Of a stretch of 64,000 nt of DNA, positions 10,806 to 21,880 are shown piece after piece. The notes under the pieces are model-generated. The model was given only the letters and a program-made list of their open reading frames with translations. It did no database searches and had not been told where the DNA came from. Position numbers and translations under genes: made by a program. Every line of letters begins with the position of its first letter. Positions within the stretch are counted from its first letter, which is position 1. Source of the DNA: Sepiola atlantica (Eukaryota > Mollusca > Cephalopoda > Sepiida > Sepiolidae). The stretch is taken from the NCBI GenBank assembly GCA_963556195.1, contig OY744520.1:149564107-149628106 (forward strand). Reading direction: 5' to 3'.

Positions 10806-11003
10806 TAGTTAAAGTGTATATTACTCCATTCTTGTTAATTATTTATGTTTTTCTTAGTTCTTTATTATTTTTTTTTAAAATGTTTTACTTATTAATATGT
10901 AATTATGTAAATTTAAGCACAGGACAAAAGGCATTGAGGTGGGGTGTATGGTTCTGGGCAAATAGATGGAATAGGCAAAGGCAAGGAGGTGGGAGTGCAA
11001 GAA

Positions 11004-11312
11004 TCAGAGGATGAATGGAGAAGATAATTCATATATGTTATTCAAAATTGGATGATATTTCGATGTTAGAATAGCTTCCGAAATTCGAAGTTGACCGATA
11101 TTGCGGACCGAGTTGAGGATGCGGACACTAATAGAGCGATGTGTGTTGCCACATGATATTAAGTGTTTGTGGAAGGAAGAAATGTGGGTGTTAAGATGTT
11201 CTTTAATGCGTTGTTGCAGAGGCCTGACGGTACTACCGAAATAGAACTTCTGACACTTAGCGCATTGTAGGCTATCCACCGGAAGCAGAGGCCAGAGTTG
11301 GGTATGGGGCAA
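11004..11312 (-). pseudogene. Penelope-like GIY-YIG endonuclease domain, 3' end of ORF
   Basis: The readable part, from about 11290 down, contains CAKCQKFYFGST followed by RPLQQRIKEH. This fits the family pattern of a Cys pair, a Y-x-G segment and a conserved Arg...His block of the GIY-YIG nuclease. In Penelope-like elements this domain makes the nick used for priming. It is reached from the upstream frame (ending KKRHYTPDPCSLSNCP...SGLCFRW) only by a frame change near 11275. The frame ends with a normal stop and a short tail. Confidence 0.8.
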
Positions 11313-11359
11313 TTAGATAGAGAGCAGGGATCCGGGGTGTAGTGTCTTTTTTTAGACAA

Positions 11360-12745
11360 ATGTTGTCGGAGAGAAGTGCTTGTGTGGAAGAGTTCTATGT
11401 CGAGGTTCTCACTACGTATGGCATTGCGGATAGCGGAAGTGATGCGGTCGCTAAAGAAGGGGAGCTTAAGAAAGCAGGTGTTGGTGAGAGTGTGGTGTCA
11501 ACGTCATCTGGTGTTGTTGAGGCTGGATATGGTAGTGAGGGGGAAACCGTTGGTTAAGAGGGTCTGGTGGAAGGCTTTGGTGTGTGTTGTTTTGTCGGTA
11601 GTGGGTGAGCATTTGTTCTGTATGCGGGTGAATTCGGTGTGCGCGTAACTCATTTTAGATTTGAGGTGTAGGGCGGATTTGTAGTTGATGAAAAGGTTCC
11701 TGCAGGTGGGTTTTCTATAGAAGGTGGTGTGAAGGGATCCGTCTTCATTTATGCTAAGTTTAAAGTCTAGGAGTGAGAGAGAGCCTGAGGTGTTGGGATG
11801 TTCGATGGTGAATTTAATGTGGGGGTCAGTATTATTAAATGTGTTAAAAATAGAAGTAGCTTCTTCTCGAGATGAAGTGAGAATCAAAATGTCATCAATG
11901 TATCTCGAGAAGAATATATGGGAATGGCAGGTTCTAAGAGCTTGTTGTTCCAGTCTGTTCATGTAGGATATGGCGAGGAGGCCGGAGAGACTGGACCCCA
12001 TGGGTAAGTCCAAAACAGTCAATGTCATTAGAAGAGGTGTAGTCAGTTATAAGGTTAATGGCGGGGTGTGCGGGAATGGAAGTATAAAGGGAGACAACGT
12101 CAAGGCTGAAGATGTAGTTGTTGAGGTGAAGTTGTTGGGGTTGGAATAAGTGGAGTCTGTTTAGTACCTGGTCAGAGTTGCTGACATGTTCCAGGAAGGT
12201 GGGGAGTAGCGTTTTGAGTAAATGGGAGAGAAGACAGATCTTGTGAATGGGTCCCTCAGTAATGGAGACTATAGGTCTGATCTGTGTGTGGTTGCTGGTT
12301 TTGTGAGGTTTAGTAAGATGGTAAACAGTGGAGCGTCTGCTGTACTTAGTGGTGAGATTGAGCCTGTATGCCTTGGGAATATTACGTCTAGCGCAAATTT
12401 GGGACCAAGCGTTGTTAATAGAGGTTTGTATGGGGATAGCTGAGATGTTATTATCGGGTGTGTATAGGGACGTATTGCTGAGGTGTTTAAGGACGAGAGT
12501 GTTGTAGGATTCCAGGGAGATGATGCAGAACTCCTTGCCTTTGTCAGAGGGTAGGTAGACTATGTTTTTATCCCTAAGACCTTTGAGGGTGAGGCGTTGG
12601 GAATGGGAGATATTAGGTGTGATACGGTGTTTTTCGCGTTGTAGAATGGAGAAAATCTTATGTTTAAGTCTTACTAGCTTTAGGTCTAAAGGGTGGTTGT
12701 CGGGAGGCGGGTGTAGGAGGCGGGCAGGTTGATAAACAGGAAAGG
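11360..12745 (-). pseudogene. Penelope-like reverse transcriptase, broken
   Basis: The first open stretch (about 12745-12030) reads YLPSDKGKEFCII, then VYHLTKPHKT and IRPIVSITEG, then DQVLNRLHLF and SLDVVSLYTSIP. The last word carries the first catalytic Asp of RT motif A. Next in the family comes a loop of roughly 40 residues; here it is missing and the frame shifts near 12005. The second stretch (12028-11504) resumes at LPMGSSLSGLLA (motif B) and has YIDDILIL, the YxDD catalytic pair. A third stretch in the same frame after a stop (about 11470-11360) reads LKLPFFSDRITSAIRNAIR. The RT acts on element RNA at a chromosomal nick. This copy is inactive because of the motif A-B deletion and the shifts. 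Confidence 0.85.
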
Positions 12746-12779
12746 GGTTGAAAAAAGTTAAAATCTAAAATCTACAATC

Positions 12780-12935
12780 TAAAATAAAACAAAACAAAAC
12801 AAAACAAAATAGAACAAACAAAATGAAATGAAATTAAGATAAAGTAAAAAGAGAGACATATAATAACAAGGCTAGGATAACGATAGATAGATAGATAGAT
12901 CAATAGAAAGATAGATAGGTAGATAGATAGAAAAA
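12780..12935. repeat. (AAAAC)n and (GATA)n simple repeats in the Penelope-like leader
   Basis: An ACAAA-type run at 12787-12815 and a GATA/GATAGATA run at 12879-12928. They lie between the 5' module and the RT frame. Confidence 0.85.
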
Positions 12936-12959
12936 ATGAAAACGTCTGTTGATTCAGAC

Positions 12960-13233
12960 AGAGAGTGGAGAGGGAAGAGGGAAGATAGATTTTAGATTTT
13001 AACTTTTTTTGATTTTTAACGGTCCTAAACCACGTGACTGCCTAAATTCTGAAAGCTTAAATCTATTTTCTTCTTCTTTTTTTCTCTCCATTTCATTCTC
13101 TCCAAATATGATCTGAGGTTAAGATCGGATTCTAACTCTGTCTAATGAGATCTCAGTTTATAATAACTGTTGATCGATAACATCGACATGCCAGTGTCGC
13201 AAATTTTGTACATGTCTGTGTAAATAAAAATAA

Positions 13234-13240
<7 letters not shown>
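12960..13240 (-). repeat. 5' module of the Penelope-like element
   Basis: Minus-strand order: ATTTTTATTTACACAGACAT, GACACTGGCATGTCGATG, CTGAGATCTCATTAGACAG, GTCACGTGGTTTAGGACCG. The same order occurs on the plus strand at 6410-6640, and partly on the plus strand at 2000-2118 and 44690-44779. A repeated segment upstream of the ORF fits the pseudo-LTR arrangement known in Penelope-like elements, where partly tandem copies leave an extra terminal segment. Confidence 0.7.

Positions 13241-13241
<1 letters not shown>

Positions 13242-13308
<67 letters not shown>
13242..13308. repeat. (AT)n microsatellite at the 5' border of the Penelope-like element
   Basis: AT tract preceded by CACACACA, directly beside the element's 5' module. 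Confidence 0.96.
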
Positions 13309-13310
<2 letters not shown>

Positions 13311-16300
13311 ACAAAGCAAAATGCGACACACGTCAGGAAATAAACTTAAAAATGAATAACATACACTATATCTTTCATTGATTTGAGTTATTGCTTGTGT
13401 AATATTTCATGAAAAAAAACGATTTCACATTTACTGTCGTAACGTATATATGCAATGCACGTCACGCAATCTTTCTTTCTAGAATAATGATAGACTCTAC
13501 AAAAAAGAATAACTATTTGATTAATTAAAACGTAAACTCCGCATCTTTCTTTGTTTCAAAAGAAATTAAATTGACGTCACTTTTTTAAACAAAACCAAGT
13601 ATTTACGTTTTCGATTGTCTAATGTAGGAAAACAATGTTTAAATGACAAGTTGGAAAGGAATATATATTTTCATTGTTCATTTGTATTAAAATAAACTAA
13701 ATTGTATTTGACTGGTTGTTATACATTCTTAAGCGTATATTTTTTATAATACTATATGAATGACATATGTCTATTTAGGAATGAAGATTTTGTAGTTGCT
13801 ACGTCCGAGTGATCCAATACAAGTAGGGCAAGTAGTCTAAACAAAAGAAATCCTTGTAATAAAACGTGCGACCAGGAAGGTAGCACATCACGTGTTTCCT
13901 TGTGGAGCAAATGAGAGGTGTTCTGCACAATGCATGATCAATAATAATCAAATTCATATGAGAAATATGACAAAATACGTAAAGAAATGAAGAAGAAACT
14001 CATTATTACTCGAGTAACAAGACTTGACTCGAGATAATCCTCAGAATTCGAATTACCATCAACTACGGTGAACAGCGCAATAACCATTAGATGAGAAAAT
14101 CCAATAAAACGTTGGAAATGGATTCGCCAGACATTTCACAAGACTCCATCTAAGATATTCTTTACCTACAAAGAAATAGAAAAACACGTGCCATTGTGGT
14201 CTTAAGGCAGATAATAAAACGACTGACAAGTTAAGTATCTCTTCTGCTACTACACTTCATCTGTTCTATCCTTGGTCGATGCAGGAAATTTATTTCCCGA
14301 GTGAGAAAATTTTATTTTTTTCTTCTAATTAAGAGTTCCCCTATTTAGAGTGCTGGAGTTTCTTCACATACGAAACCCATCTCGTGTCTAACTCTTTCGT
14401 CCCAAATCAAGTAAATAAGGAGCATATTTATAGAACCTATATTCTCAACCTTAAACACAATTATTTGGTGATATCGCTGGTGATGATGATGGAAACCGTC
14501 AAGCTGTTGGATATTTTTCGTGGTATGATCACTTTTAATACAATTTAGTAAACTTTACATCGATTGCATCTTTTTTGTAATATTATCACATTAAATAATA
14601 TTCGAAGTAGAATTTACGGTAACTATTTCGGACAGTTCGCTTACCATGCCGTGTTCGTTAAGTCTTTGGATTAACTTACTTCATTAACTTCACTCCTATT
14701 TTTAGGAATGAGTACATTAATAAGGTAGAATAAACCTTCAATCTTTAATGGGGTTACTAGTCGTAGAGCGGGAAACTCTGAAATAAAATGTTCTTGCTAG
14801 ATAATGGCATAAAAAATACATTGTTACGTAACACATCTTCCACTGCTGTCTCGCTTCTTTAGTGTAGATGTCCGCTGACATATTCAGATCGGCATTGTAA
14901 TTTATCTGACTAATCGCAAACACGACGAAACAATATCTAGCAGTGTAATAGTATGGACTGCCTTCCCCCAACAGCCGGAACCAACCAGAAAATGTTAGTT
15001 AGAAAATAGTTCACAATACGAAAAATGATGGGAAAATAGATAAGCGAACGACATTAAAAAGACTGACCAATCCATTGAACACCAAAGTTGGAATTACGCC
15101 CATGACAATTAGGTGTTTGCTTTCGGTTGGCCGGATGGCGATAGAGAGTGATCTGAGTAAAAAGCAAAGATGTCAAGTTCCGTTGGTAGGCTGGGAAAAA
15201 AGACTTCACATTTCTGATTTCCGATCAGAAGTAGAAATATTTAGGGTAGGAGAAGACGAGAGAGTGGGTGAGTAGTTCAAAGATAATAAGCAGACGAGCA
15301 GACGAGTTCGGAGAGGCTATACGACTGAGTTAGTTTTAGCTGGGATTCTGCATTTGAAACATGGGAATTTAACTCTGATATGGATGCTAGCAGCAGGGCA
15401 TCAACGATACACACACATTTTCAACAAGTCAAATACACAATCTATGTATCTGTGTTCGTGCTACTTGCTTTGAATACAAATTATATTCCAGTGCTTACAC
15501 CCTCGCATGTTGTAAGTACAAGATTCAACACAGCCAGCCGAAGAAGAATCCCACGGTACACCCGTTTTGGAAGTCGACAATCGTCGGAGGGCGGCATCGT
15601 TATACAGCAATCAATTTATTAATATCAATGGCCCCTGCATATCGTCACCTTTTCATTCAAGGGACAGCAGTTTTAATAATGTCCGTTGTGGCGACTTACT
15701 ATCCTATCAAGAAAAACAACGACCTTGTTCTACAAGTCACACATTTATTGATTTTATATCTCACTGAATCACAAACTCTACTTATTGATCTTGATAATAT
15801 GTATTCCTGTATGCATTATTATGTATTAGTGTTATTATTATGGATATAGATACACGCACATGAATGTTTGATTTGTTCAATGTTCACATTATTACCATGT
15901 CATAAGTTTTTCTACTTTCTTACCTTACTAGTCGGTGACTTTTAAACCGGGCATTTAGACCAGTTGTGGGTCTGCATTGTTTGTTGCCAAGACGGCAGAC
16001 AGAGATTACTTTCACTGATATTTGTAAGAATAATCCTTTAGAAACTTGTCTCTATGTAAATCAATGTGTCTTTTATTTATGGAGCGCGTCTTACAGATTT
16101 ATCACAACTCACGCAGATTGTCTCATCTTGGGAAAGTTCTTTTTTCATCTTACATCAAAATATGTACATTATCAGACTTCAAGAGAAGTACCGATTTACA
16201 TAAGTAATACTTCTAACTATTGTTGGTCACATCTATCGTCACCTTTTCATAACTGACAATTAAGTTGCTCTCGTTCCAGATGATGGTCTTGGAACGCTTT

Positions 16301-16399
16301 ACAGTAGTCTCTTATATTCCCTCTTAACTAATTAGGATACCAGTGTCAAGTATTCGCCTTTTAATGTGAGCATATGTCACTGAAAACGTTCGAGCAGTT
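13309..16399. other. no recognisable feature
   Basis: Three kilobases of AT-rich DNA, free of long microsatellites and therefore unlike its surroundings. Small open frames (for example 14738-14971 minus and 15380-15622 plus) show no domain or family words. It could be old repeat DNA, intron or intergenic DNA. Confidence 0.45.
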
Positions 16400-17480
16400 T
16401 GTTACGTTTGCGGAAAGCGATCAGATTTCAAAGAAGTATAGAAGATGATTCACAACACATGGTTTATGCAACAAAACCTGGTAATGGCAAGAGTTGGCCA
16501 CCTCCTTTGTTCCAGTCTTCTGAAAGGCGCATTTGCTTTATGGATGCGGCGATGTATATCAGAATCCAAGGAGCCATCTCAGAATTAATAATAAACTGTT
16601 TACTGCTCTCAATTTAATCCATGGGCCAAAGTATTAGGCTCAATGCACCGTTATCAATGTTATGAGAAAATTTTTTATCTAGTCTTTGTGAATCTGATTG
16701 CACGATCAAAGGTGTACACATTGCTTTGGTCTTCGTGAGGCTGAATGTAAGCACACCCTGTACATCAAGTTTAGAAGCGGCCCATTATGCCCTGTATATC
16801 AATCGTCAACAATTCAACATAATATGTAGAATGAAACTCTCTGATTTAAATCTGGAAATATTTTGCTTTTGTATTAAACCCTCTTTCGTTCAAAAACCGC
16901 CCATCAGTTCTAACTCATATTGCTAATCCAGAAATGCATGTGTAAGCAAGACACCTAATTTAGATAAATATCCAAATTATTCCAAATATTATCCAGAGTG
17001 AACTTCTGTTGAATGTGACAAATGCATTGTTTAAGTCAAAACAAAATACAAAAGCATACAGTGTTCAATTCACTTTTCTTGTATCTGCTAAGCAGCATAT
17101 ACCATAACAAATATTTTTCCTCTACCCTAAACATCTGGAATTTATGATAGTTAAAGGACAACTATACACTATCAGTCTACTAACAAATAATATTGCGAGC
17201 ACCTTGCCAAAAGTCACTAATCAGATGATACCACATGTTTATTTCTCAACCTGCTTCGTGTATAAAGATGATAGGAAAACAGTGAGCCGAACTGGTGTAA
17301 TCAGTGTCTTATTCGAACAATTCATGAAATATGTTATTGCTTCTAAAACATTTCTGCTTCCAGATTTCAACATGTTAACAAAAGTTACAGTCTGGACCAC
17401 GTGTTGGTTACAATTAATCCGATTAATTACTAAACTGACCCCGACATGAGAAGAAAGTTGATCTATTCGGTGCATTACAT
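16400..17480 (-). pseudogene. decayed non-LTR retrotransposon (LINE), reverse transcriptase region
   Basis: On the minus strand short pieces in changing frames follow the order of a LINE polymerase. About 17270-17170 reads like the fingers region (SSLYTKQVEK, then TFGKVLA). About 17100-17080 has an ADTRK/QIQEK-like piece. About 17055-17005 reads FDLNNAFVTFNRSSLW, matching the family pattern F-D-L-x-KAFDTVNR that holds the motif A Asp. About 16915-16870 reads TDGRFLNERG and TKAK, the segment just before the YADD box. About 16740-16440 has LTFSLTKTKAM and later NSEMAP...DWNKGG, matching the thumb region. YADD itself is not readable. Stops occur throughout. The resemblance is to a LINE type common in octopus genomes, but the clade is not assigned. 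Confidence 0.68.
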
Positions 17481-17870
17481 GACACTGTGTAAAGGTCTCC
17501 TAAACATAATAATCGACTTTTCAAATAATCATCGCGAATTGCCCTTTCAACCGCAGGAGTAGTTTTTCTTTTCTGGTGACAATATTACAGAAGAAGAACC
17601 ACCGAGGATGATGGTGGACAAGTAATATTTGATTGTTTAGTGTTGAAGGATTGCTTAATATTTTAAGAAAGGTTATTCTTTCTGCAGATATTAGTCTTCA
17701 CTGTTGATTTGTTATCGTTATCGGACAACCAGTGTTATATAGTTCTAAGACTAAGTATCTCAACTCCTACTGAAGATATTTGATCTCTTAAATTTTTCCA
17801 AATGTTGCCAAAATTGACAAGAATTTTACTAGGTATTTTTGTTGCACCCATAAAAATCTTTTCAAATATA

Positions 17871-17875
<5 letters not shown>
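17481..17875. other. no recognisable feature
   Basis: AT-rich DNA between the LINE remnant and the next microsatellite. It may hold more of the LINE, but I cannot read it. Confidence 0.35.

Positions 17876-17952
<77 letters not shown>
17876..17952. repeat. compound (CA)n(AT)n microsatellite
   Basis: About 16 CA units then about 22 AT units, ending exactly where the truncated Penelope-like copy begins. Confidence 0.97.
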
Positions 17953-17956
<4 letters not shown>

Positions 17957-18658
17957 CTGTAGCTGTGCGTCGGTGTTACCAGGCATTGTTTTTTCTGCTC
18001 GACCTTTGCTCAAATCTATTCATAAGGATGTTCTCCCACCCCAGCATATCAGTAATATTATATATCAATTTAAATGTCGGTGCGATGCCGTATACGTTGG
18101 AAGAACAGTGCAAAGGTTTGAATCCAGAATCAAACAACACATCCCCACTGCCATACGCCATGGCCGACTAAATAATTTAAATAATTTAGTCAATACATCC
18201 GGGTCTTCTATTGCTGACCATCTTATAAATAGCGCCGAATGTGCGTCGACGTACACTAGTGACTGGTTTTCTGTCATAAGTAGATCGCATTCTCTATTCC
18301 ACCTCAAAGTCCTGGAAGCCATATATATCAAGTCAATCAAAACCTCCCTTTGTAAACAAAAGGAGTGGCTTTTAGGACTTAATGTGATCAACTTGTGACT
18401 CTCCTCCCCATTTTTTTTCTCCTAAACTTGTAACTAGTTCTCATTACAATATTTTTTTTAGGTTTTAGTCGTATTTAATCACTTCCACGTTTTACTCTGA
18501 TGAGTGTGGACGAAAACCGGTTCAGAACATTAATTAATTTCTTTTTAATCGTTTTCTCTCGTTTTTATATTTGTTTAATCTCATTCTACCCTCCCAAAAA
18601 TGTCCCAAACGTCCGTATTCCTCGCCGTTATTAAATTTTGTACCACGAAAAATTTGTT
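17953..18658 (+). mobile_element. 5'-truncated Penelope-like retroelement
   Basis: The segment holds only the RT-endonuclease linker, the endonuclease domain and a 3' tail, and lies precisely between (AT)n tracts at 17952 and 18659. 5' truncation is usual for target-primed elements. Its endonuclease differs from the copy at 11 kb, so it is a different family or lineage. The tail contains GAAAACCGGTTCAGAACAT near 18512 and pyrimidine-rich stretches. It cannot move on its own because it lacks a reverse transcriptase. Confidence 0.78.
17973..18398 (+). pseudogene. Penelope-like endonuclease domain (GIY-YIG type), truncated ORF
   Basis: This open frame is the C-terminal end of a Penelope-like polyprotein. 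It reads KDVLPPQHISNIIYQFKC, then CRCDAVYVGRT (Cys pair and Y-x-G core) and FESRIKQHIP (Arg and His block). The ATG shown is only the first in a frame that enters from the truncated left border, so no true start is claimed. The stop at 18398 is probably the natural one. It could in principle still fold as a nuclease domain, but there is no sign of expression. Confidence 0.78.

Positions 18659-18690
<32 letters not shown>
18659..18690. repeat. (AT)n microsatellite
   Basis: AT tract with one TTTA interruption, bordering the 3' end of the Penelope-like copy. Confidence 0.93.
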
Positions 18691-18691
<1 letters not shown>

Positions 18692-18775
18692 GATCATATT
18701 TAAAAATTAATATTAATTATTTGTAACCTACAGACATCGATGTTTCATGCTAACGCAATCTTCAGTGCAGGAAGC

Positions 18776-18866
18776 TAATTCTCAACGGTCGGCAGGCGCG
18801 AACTCCGATCACAAATCGCCACTGGTTTGCAGTCAAGAGCGTTAACCTCTCGGCCATAGGTGATTA
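18776..18866 (-). mobile_element. tRNA-derived SINE head
   Basis: On the minus strand, CTATGGCCGAGAGGTTAACG fits a pol III box A (TRGCNNAGNNGG type) and GATCGGAGTTCGCGCCTGCC fits box B about 50 bases later, with a plausible anticodon arm (CTCTTGACTGCAAACCAG) between them. The box A resembles tRNA-Ser/Leu type heads. A good cloverleaf is not kept, so a SINE rather than a working tRNA gene is likely. Confidence 0.65.
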
Positions 18867-19070
18867 GCTAATAATTAAAGAGTAATTTAACTTTGTAACT
18901 AGCGAGTCGGCGGCTAATTTACACAAGCAGTTAAAGTAATCAACAAACTTGTGTTTGGATTTTTGCATGAAGCTATTTGTACTGCTTGTTATTAAACTCA
19001 CTCAGAGTACCCGGCCTTTTGTAAAGGGAGCTTATAATAATATTTATAAATAAATATTCATTATGATATG

Positions 19071-19074
<4 letters not shown>

Positions 19075-19140
<66 letters not shown>
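19075..19140. repeat. (AT)n microsatellite
   Basis: Pure AT tract, first of three separated by a duplicated 96-bp segment. Confidence 0.97.
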
Positions 19141-19144
<4 letters not shown>

Positions 19145-19233
19145 AGAGATGAAAGATGAGGATAAAAAATTGTAAAGATACAATATTTATTAGAACATCA
19201 AAAGTTCAGAGCAAGGAGTTTCATATCTTTAAT

Positions 19234-19298
<65 letters not shown>

Positions 19299-19389
19299 AG
19301 AGATGAAAGATGAGAATAAAAAAGTGTAAAGATACAATATTTATTAGAACATCAAAAGTTCAGAGCAAGGAGTTTCATATCTTTAATCC

Positions 19390-19390
<1 letters not shown>
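19141..19390. repeat. tandem duplication of a 96-bp segment plus AT tract
   Basis: Segments 19141-19236 and 19295-19390 are nearly identical (TTGTAGAGATGAAAGATGAG at both starts; about three differences by eye). Each is followed by an AT tract, giving a 154-bp period. The high identity suggests a recent duplication, perhaps by unequal exchange between AT tracts. Confidence 0.93.

Positions 19391-19441
<51 letters not shown>
19391..19441. repeat. (AT)n microsatellite
   Basis: Third AT tract of the 19-kb duplication. Confidence 0.97.
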
Positions 19442-19445
<4 letters not shown>

Positions 19446-20640
19446 GGACTGGCTTTGGTGTGGCCCATAAGCAGACACGTGATCGCCAGGCAAAAATAAA
19501 TAATTTTCCGGATTTTAATGATAACAAAAAGTAGAAATTACCTATTCGCTCTATAACTTTGTTTTTTTGTCTCAGATATTATATCAATAAAAACAATACA
19601 CTGAAGGATCAACAATCACCCAGTAGATTGTATGAAATATATGATTTACAAATAGAAAACAAGTATGATAATAACAAGTGAGAATAAACAAGATAATGGA
19701 TAGAACAACGGGATAATGTTCGAGCCTGGGGCATATAAAGTTGTTGGGAACAAAGGAAATTAGCCATGCTTGGGAATTGGCATGCCTGTTTGGAATACAC
19801 AGTGCTTATGTGAATTGAAAAAATAATTCAAAAGATAGTCATACTTTTTTAGGATATTGGCGCCAGTCAATTAAGAAATTAATATTTTTTCAATCAGGAA
19901 GAATGTAAAAATATTTATGTTTTGTCTCGATTAAAATAAATGAATGTGTTTCTCGCTACCCGTTCTGATTGGATTTTAAATATAGAATTCGTATAAAGAG
20001 CTTTCACGCTTAATTTTAAAATAGAATTTTGATCAGTCTGTCAGGCTTAACTGTTGAATAGATTTCTTTCGTTTATCTGTCAGGCCAAAGTTTAATAATA
20101 TACTTTTTATATAGTTTGTATATCTTATTAGCAACGTCAAATGCGTAGATTTAGCGGACACATATTGAGCATCTCTGATCTGGATAACATATTTCGCAAT
20201 TGTAAGTTAAACGTCTGAATGTTTCATGTAACTATATCATTCATAGAAATCTGAATGATATAATCTGTGTAAACTGTGTGGGAAATCGTTTTATACGACG
20301 TGTCGGGGTCAGCATTAAATGGGATGCAATTAGTATCGAAATAAAGAAAAGGGTTTTTCCGTTTTTTTTAAATTTTCTTCGTTTGTGCTCCCGTTTCTAT
20401 TTAAAGAAAAATAAACGCAAACAATAGTTTTTTTTTCTTTTTGTTTTAATTTTGTGCAAATTTGAACGAAAACCTGCCATGTCGATATCGAATATTTGGT
20501 GTGATGCCAAAATGAGGTTTGTTTGCAGCGATGAAAAAGCTGGGGAAGCGAGATAATGAGAAGGCAAGGATTGAAAGACAATGAGACATTGACACAGAAC
20601 AAATGTAAAAATAGATAATAATGTCAGCAATCAGCTATAT
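19442..20640. other. no recognisable feature
   Basis: AT-rich DNA. Minus-strand open frames at 20330-20630 overlap a T-rich stretch and resemble nothing known. Confidence 0.4.
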
Positions 20641-20660
20641 AAATACCCAAACATGTACAT

Positions 20661-20668
20661 ACACACAC

Positions 20669-20756
<88 letters not shown>
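20661..20756. repeat. (AT)n microsatellite with CA start
   Basis: ACACACACAT then AT units with two GTAT interruptions. Confidence 0.97.
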
Positions 20757-20758
<2 letters not shown>

Positions 20759-20892
20759 TCCATTATATGCATACGTAAACATGTGTATGTATCACACGCA
20801 TACAAACACATAACGTGAACATCAATATAACATATATATTATATTATATAGTTTGTATATATATCTATGTGTGTGGGTGTCTTTTTGCATAT

Positions 20893-20896
<4 letters not shown>

Positions 20897-20929
<33 letters not shown>
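20897..20929. repeat. (AT)n microsatellite
   Basis: Pure AT tract. Confidence 0.95.
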
Positions 20930-20933
<4 letters not shown>

Positions 20934-21082
20934 TATCTCAATGAAACTTTCATTACACAGTACTCAAGTACGTAAGTAAAGACATTGTATTTATATTAAT
21001 AGGATCATAGCAGTATGTGCTGATTAGCACGTAATTCTATAATATTTTTGTAAAAATATAACATATATTTGCAAAAATATAG

Positions 21083-21084
<2 letters not shown>

Positions 21085-21120
<36 letters not shown>
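21085..21120. repeat. (AT)n microsatellite
   Basis: AT tract at the border of a dispersed 3'-end module. Confidence 0.95.
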
Positions 21121-21126
<6 letters not shown>

Positions 21127-21265
21127 TGAAAATGAAAAAATAAAAATATTATTTATGCATTCCTCAACGTTTCGTCTTTACTTCAGTACTTCCTCAAGAT
21201 GATCCATTTGAAGAAATAACACACACGTACAAATATTTGAGAAAGTTTTGTCCGTGTGTGACGTA
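21121..21265 (-). repeat. dispersed retroelement 3' module R2, copy 1
   Basis: Minus-strand words in order: TTATTTCTTCAAATGGATCA, GAGGAAGTACTGAAGTAAAG, GACGAAACGTTGAGGAATGC, TTTTTTCATTTTC, then (AT)n. A diverged copy with the same order and the same (AT)n border lies at 32810-33000. This looks like the 3' tail of a retroelement whose coding part is not here. Confidence 0.55.
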
Positions 21266-21402
21266 ACGTAGCAGTAGGAGGAATTAAGCACAAAAGGCCC
21301 TTTATGAAAAGGTATTTCTTTATTTTTCATTTTCCATCACGTCGGAATATTATTACAATTTTTTATCACATCTCTGTGGCTCATTCTCTATCTCGATCTC
21401 TT

Positions 21403-21519
<117 letters not shown>

Positions 21520-21789
21520 CCTACACACATTGGTAATACTTTCTTTCCTCATTGCTAACAATACAGAGGCATACCTCTCTTTTGTATTCAAAGTGAAAGC
21601 GCTACTATCTTAACACAAATCTAGGCCGTTAAGAAGTCTAAATTCTTGGAATACTAATTAAAACTTCATATTTTAGACTTAGAATGTATAAAAGCCGATT
21701 TTACCGCTGGAAAATTCACAAAATTCCAAAAGGGACACATCCATATCAGACGTGAAACATGCGTAGGGGAGCATACCCTAAATCGTGAA

Positions 21790-21880
21790 ATAGAAGTGGG
21801 GATCATTAGCTGTTTAGCATGTCACTCTTTCATATATTGAACATCAAAACAGTTGTTAAATTCATGGCTCCCCTACAGTA
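21790..21880 (+). repeat. dispersed repeat R3, partial diverged copy
   Basis: GGGGATCATTAGCTGTTTA and AAATTCATGGCTCCCCTACA occur in the same order and spacing as GGGATCATCAGTTGTTTACC and AATTTCATGGCTTCCCAGCA at 23138-23217. I see no coding content in 21516-22660 as a whole. Confidence 0.45.

Larger units (their letters stand above)
10805..13240 (-). mobile_element. Penelope-like retroelement, nearly full length but broken
   Basis: Read on the minus strand the order is: (AT)n, a 5' module (13240-12960), a leader with (TATC)n and (TTTTG)n runs, a reverse transcriptase frame (about 12745-11360), a GIY-YIG-type endonuclease (about 11290-11004), a 200-base 3' tail with an AATAAA-like signal, and another (AT)n. 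RT followed by GIY-YIG is diagnostic of Penelope-like elements. The coding part has a deletion and at least two frame changes, so this copy cannot make its protein. Both outer borders coincide with (AT)n tracts. The family probably also supplied the solo modules at 1871, 6320, 44690 and 47395. Confidence 0.85.

Noticed and set aside
11342..12443. Plus-strand frames over the Penelope-like element
   Set aside because: Antisense to the RT and endonuclease pieces; no independent similarity.
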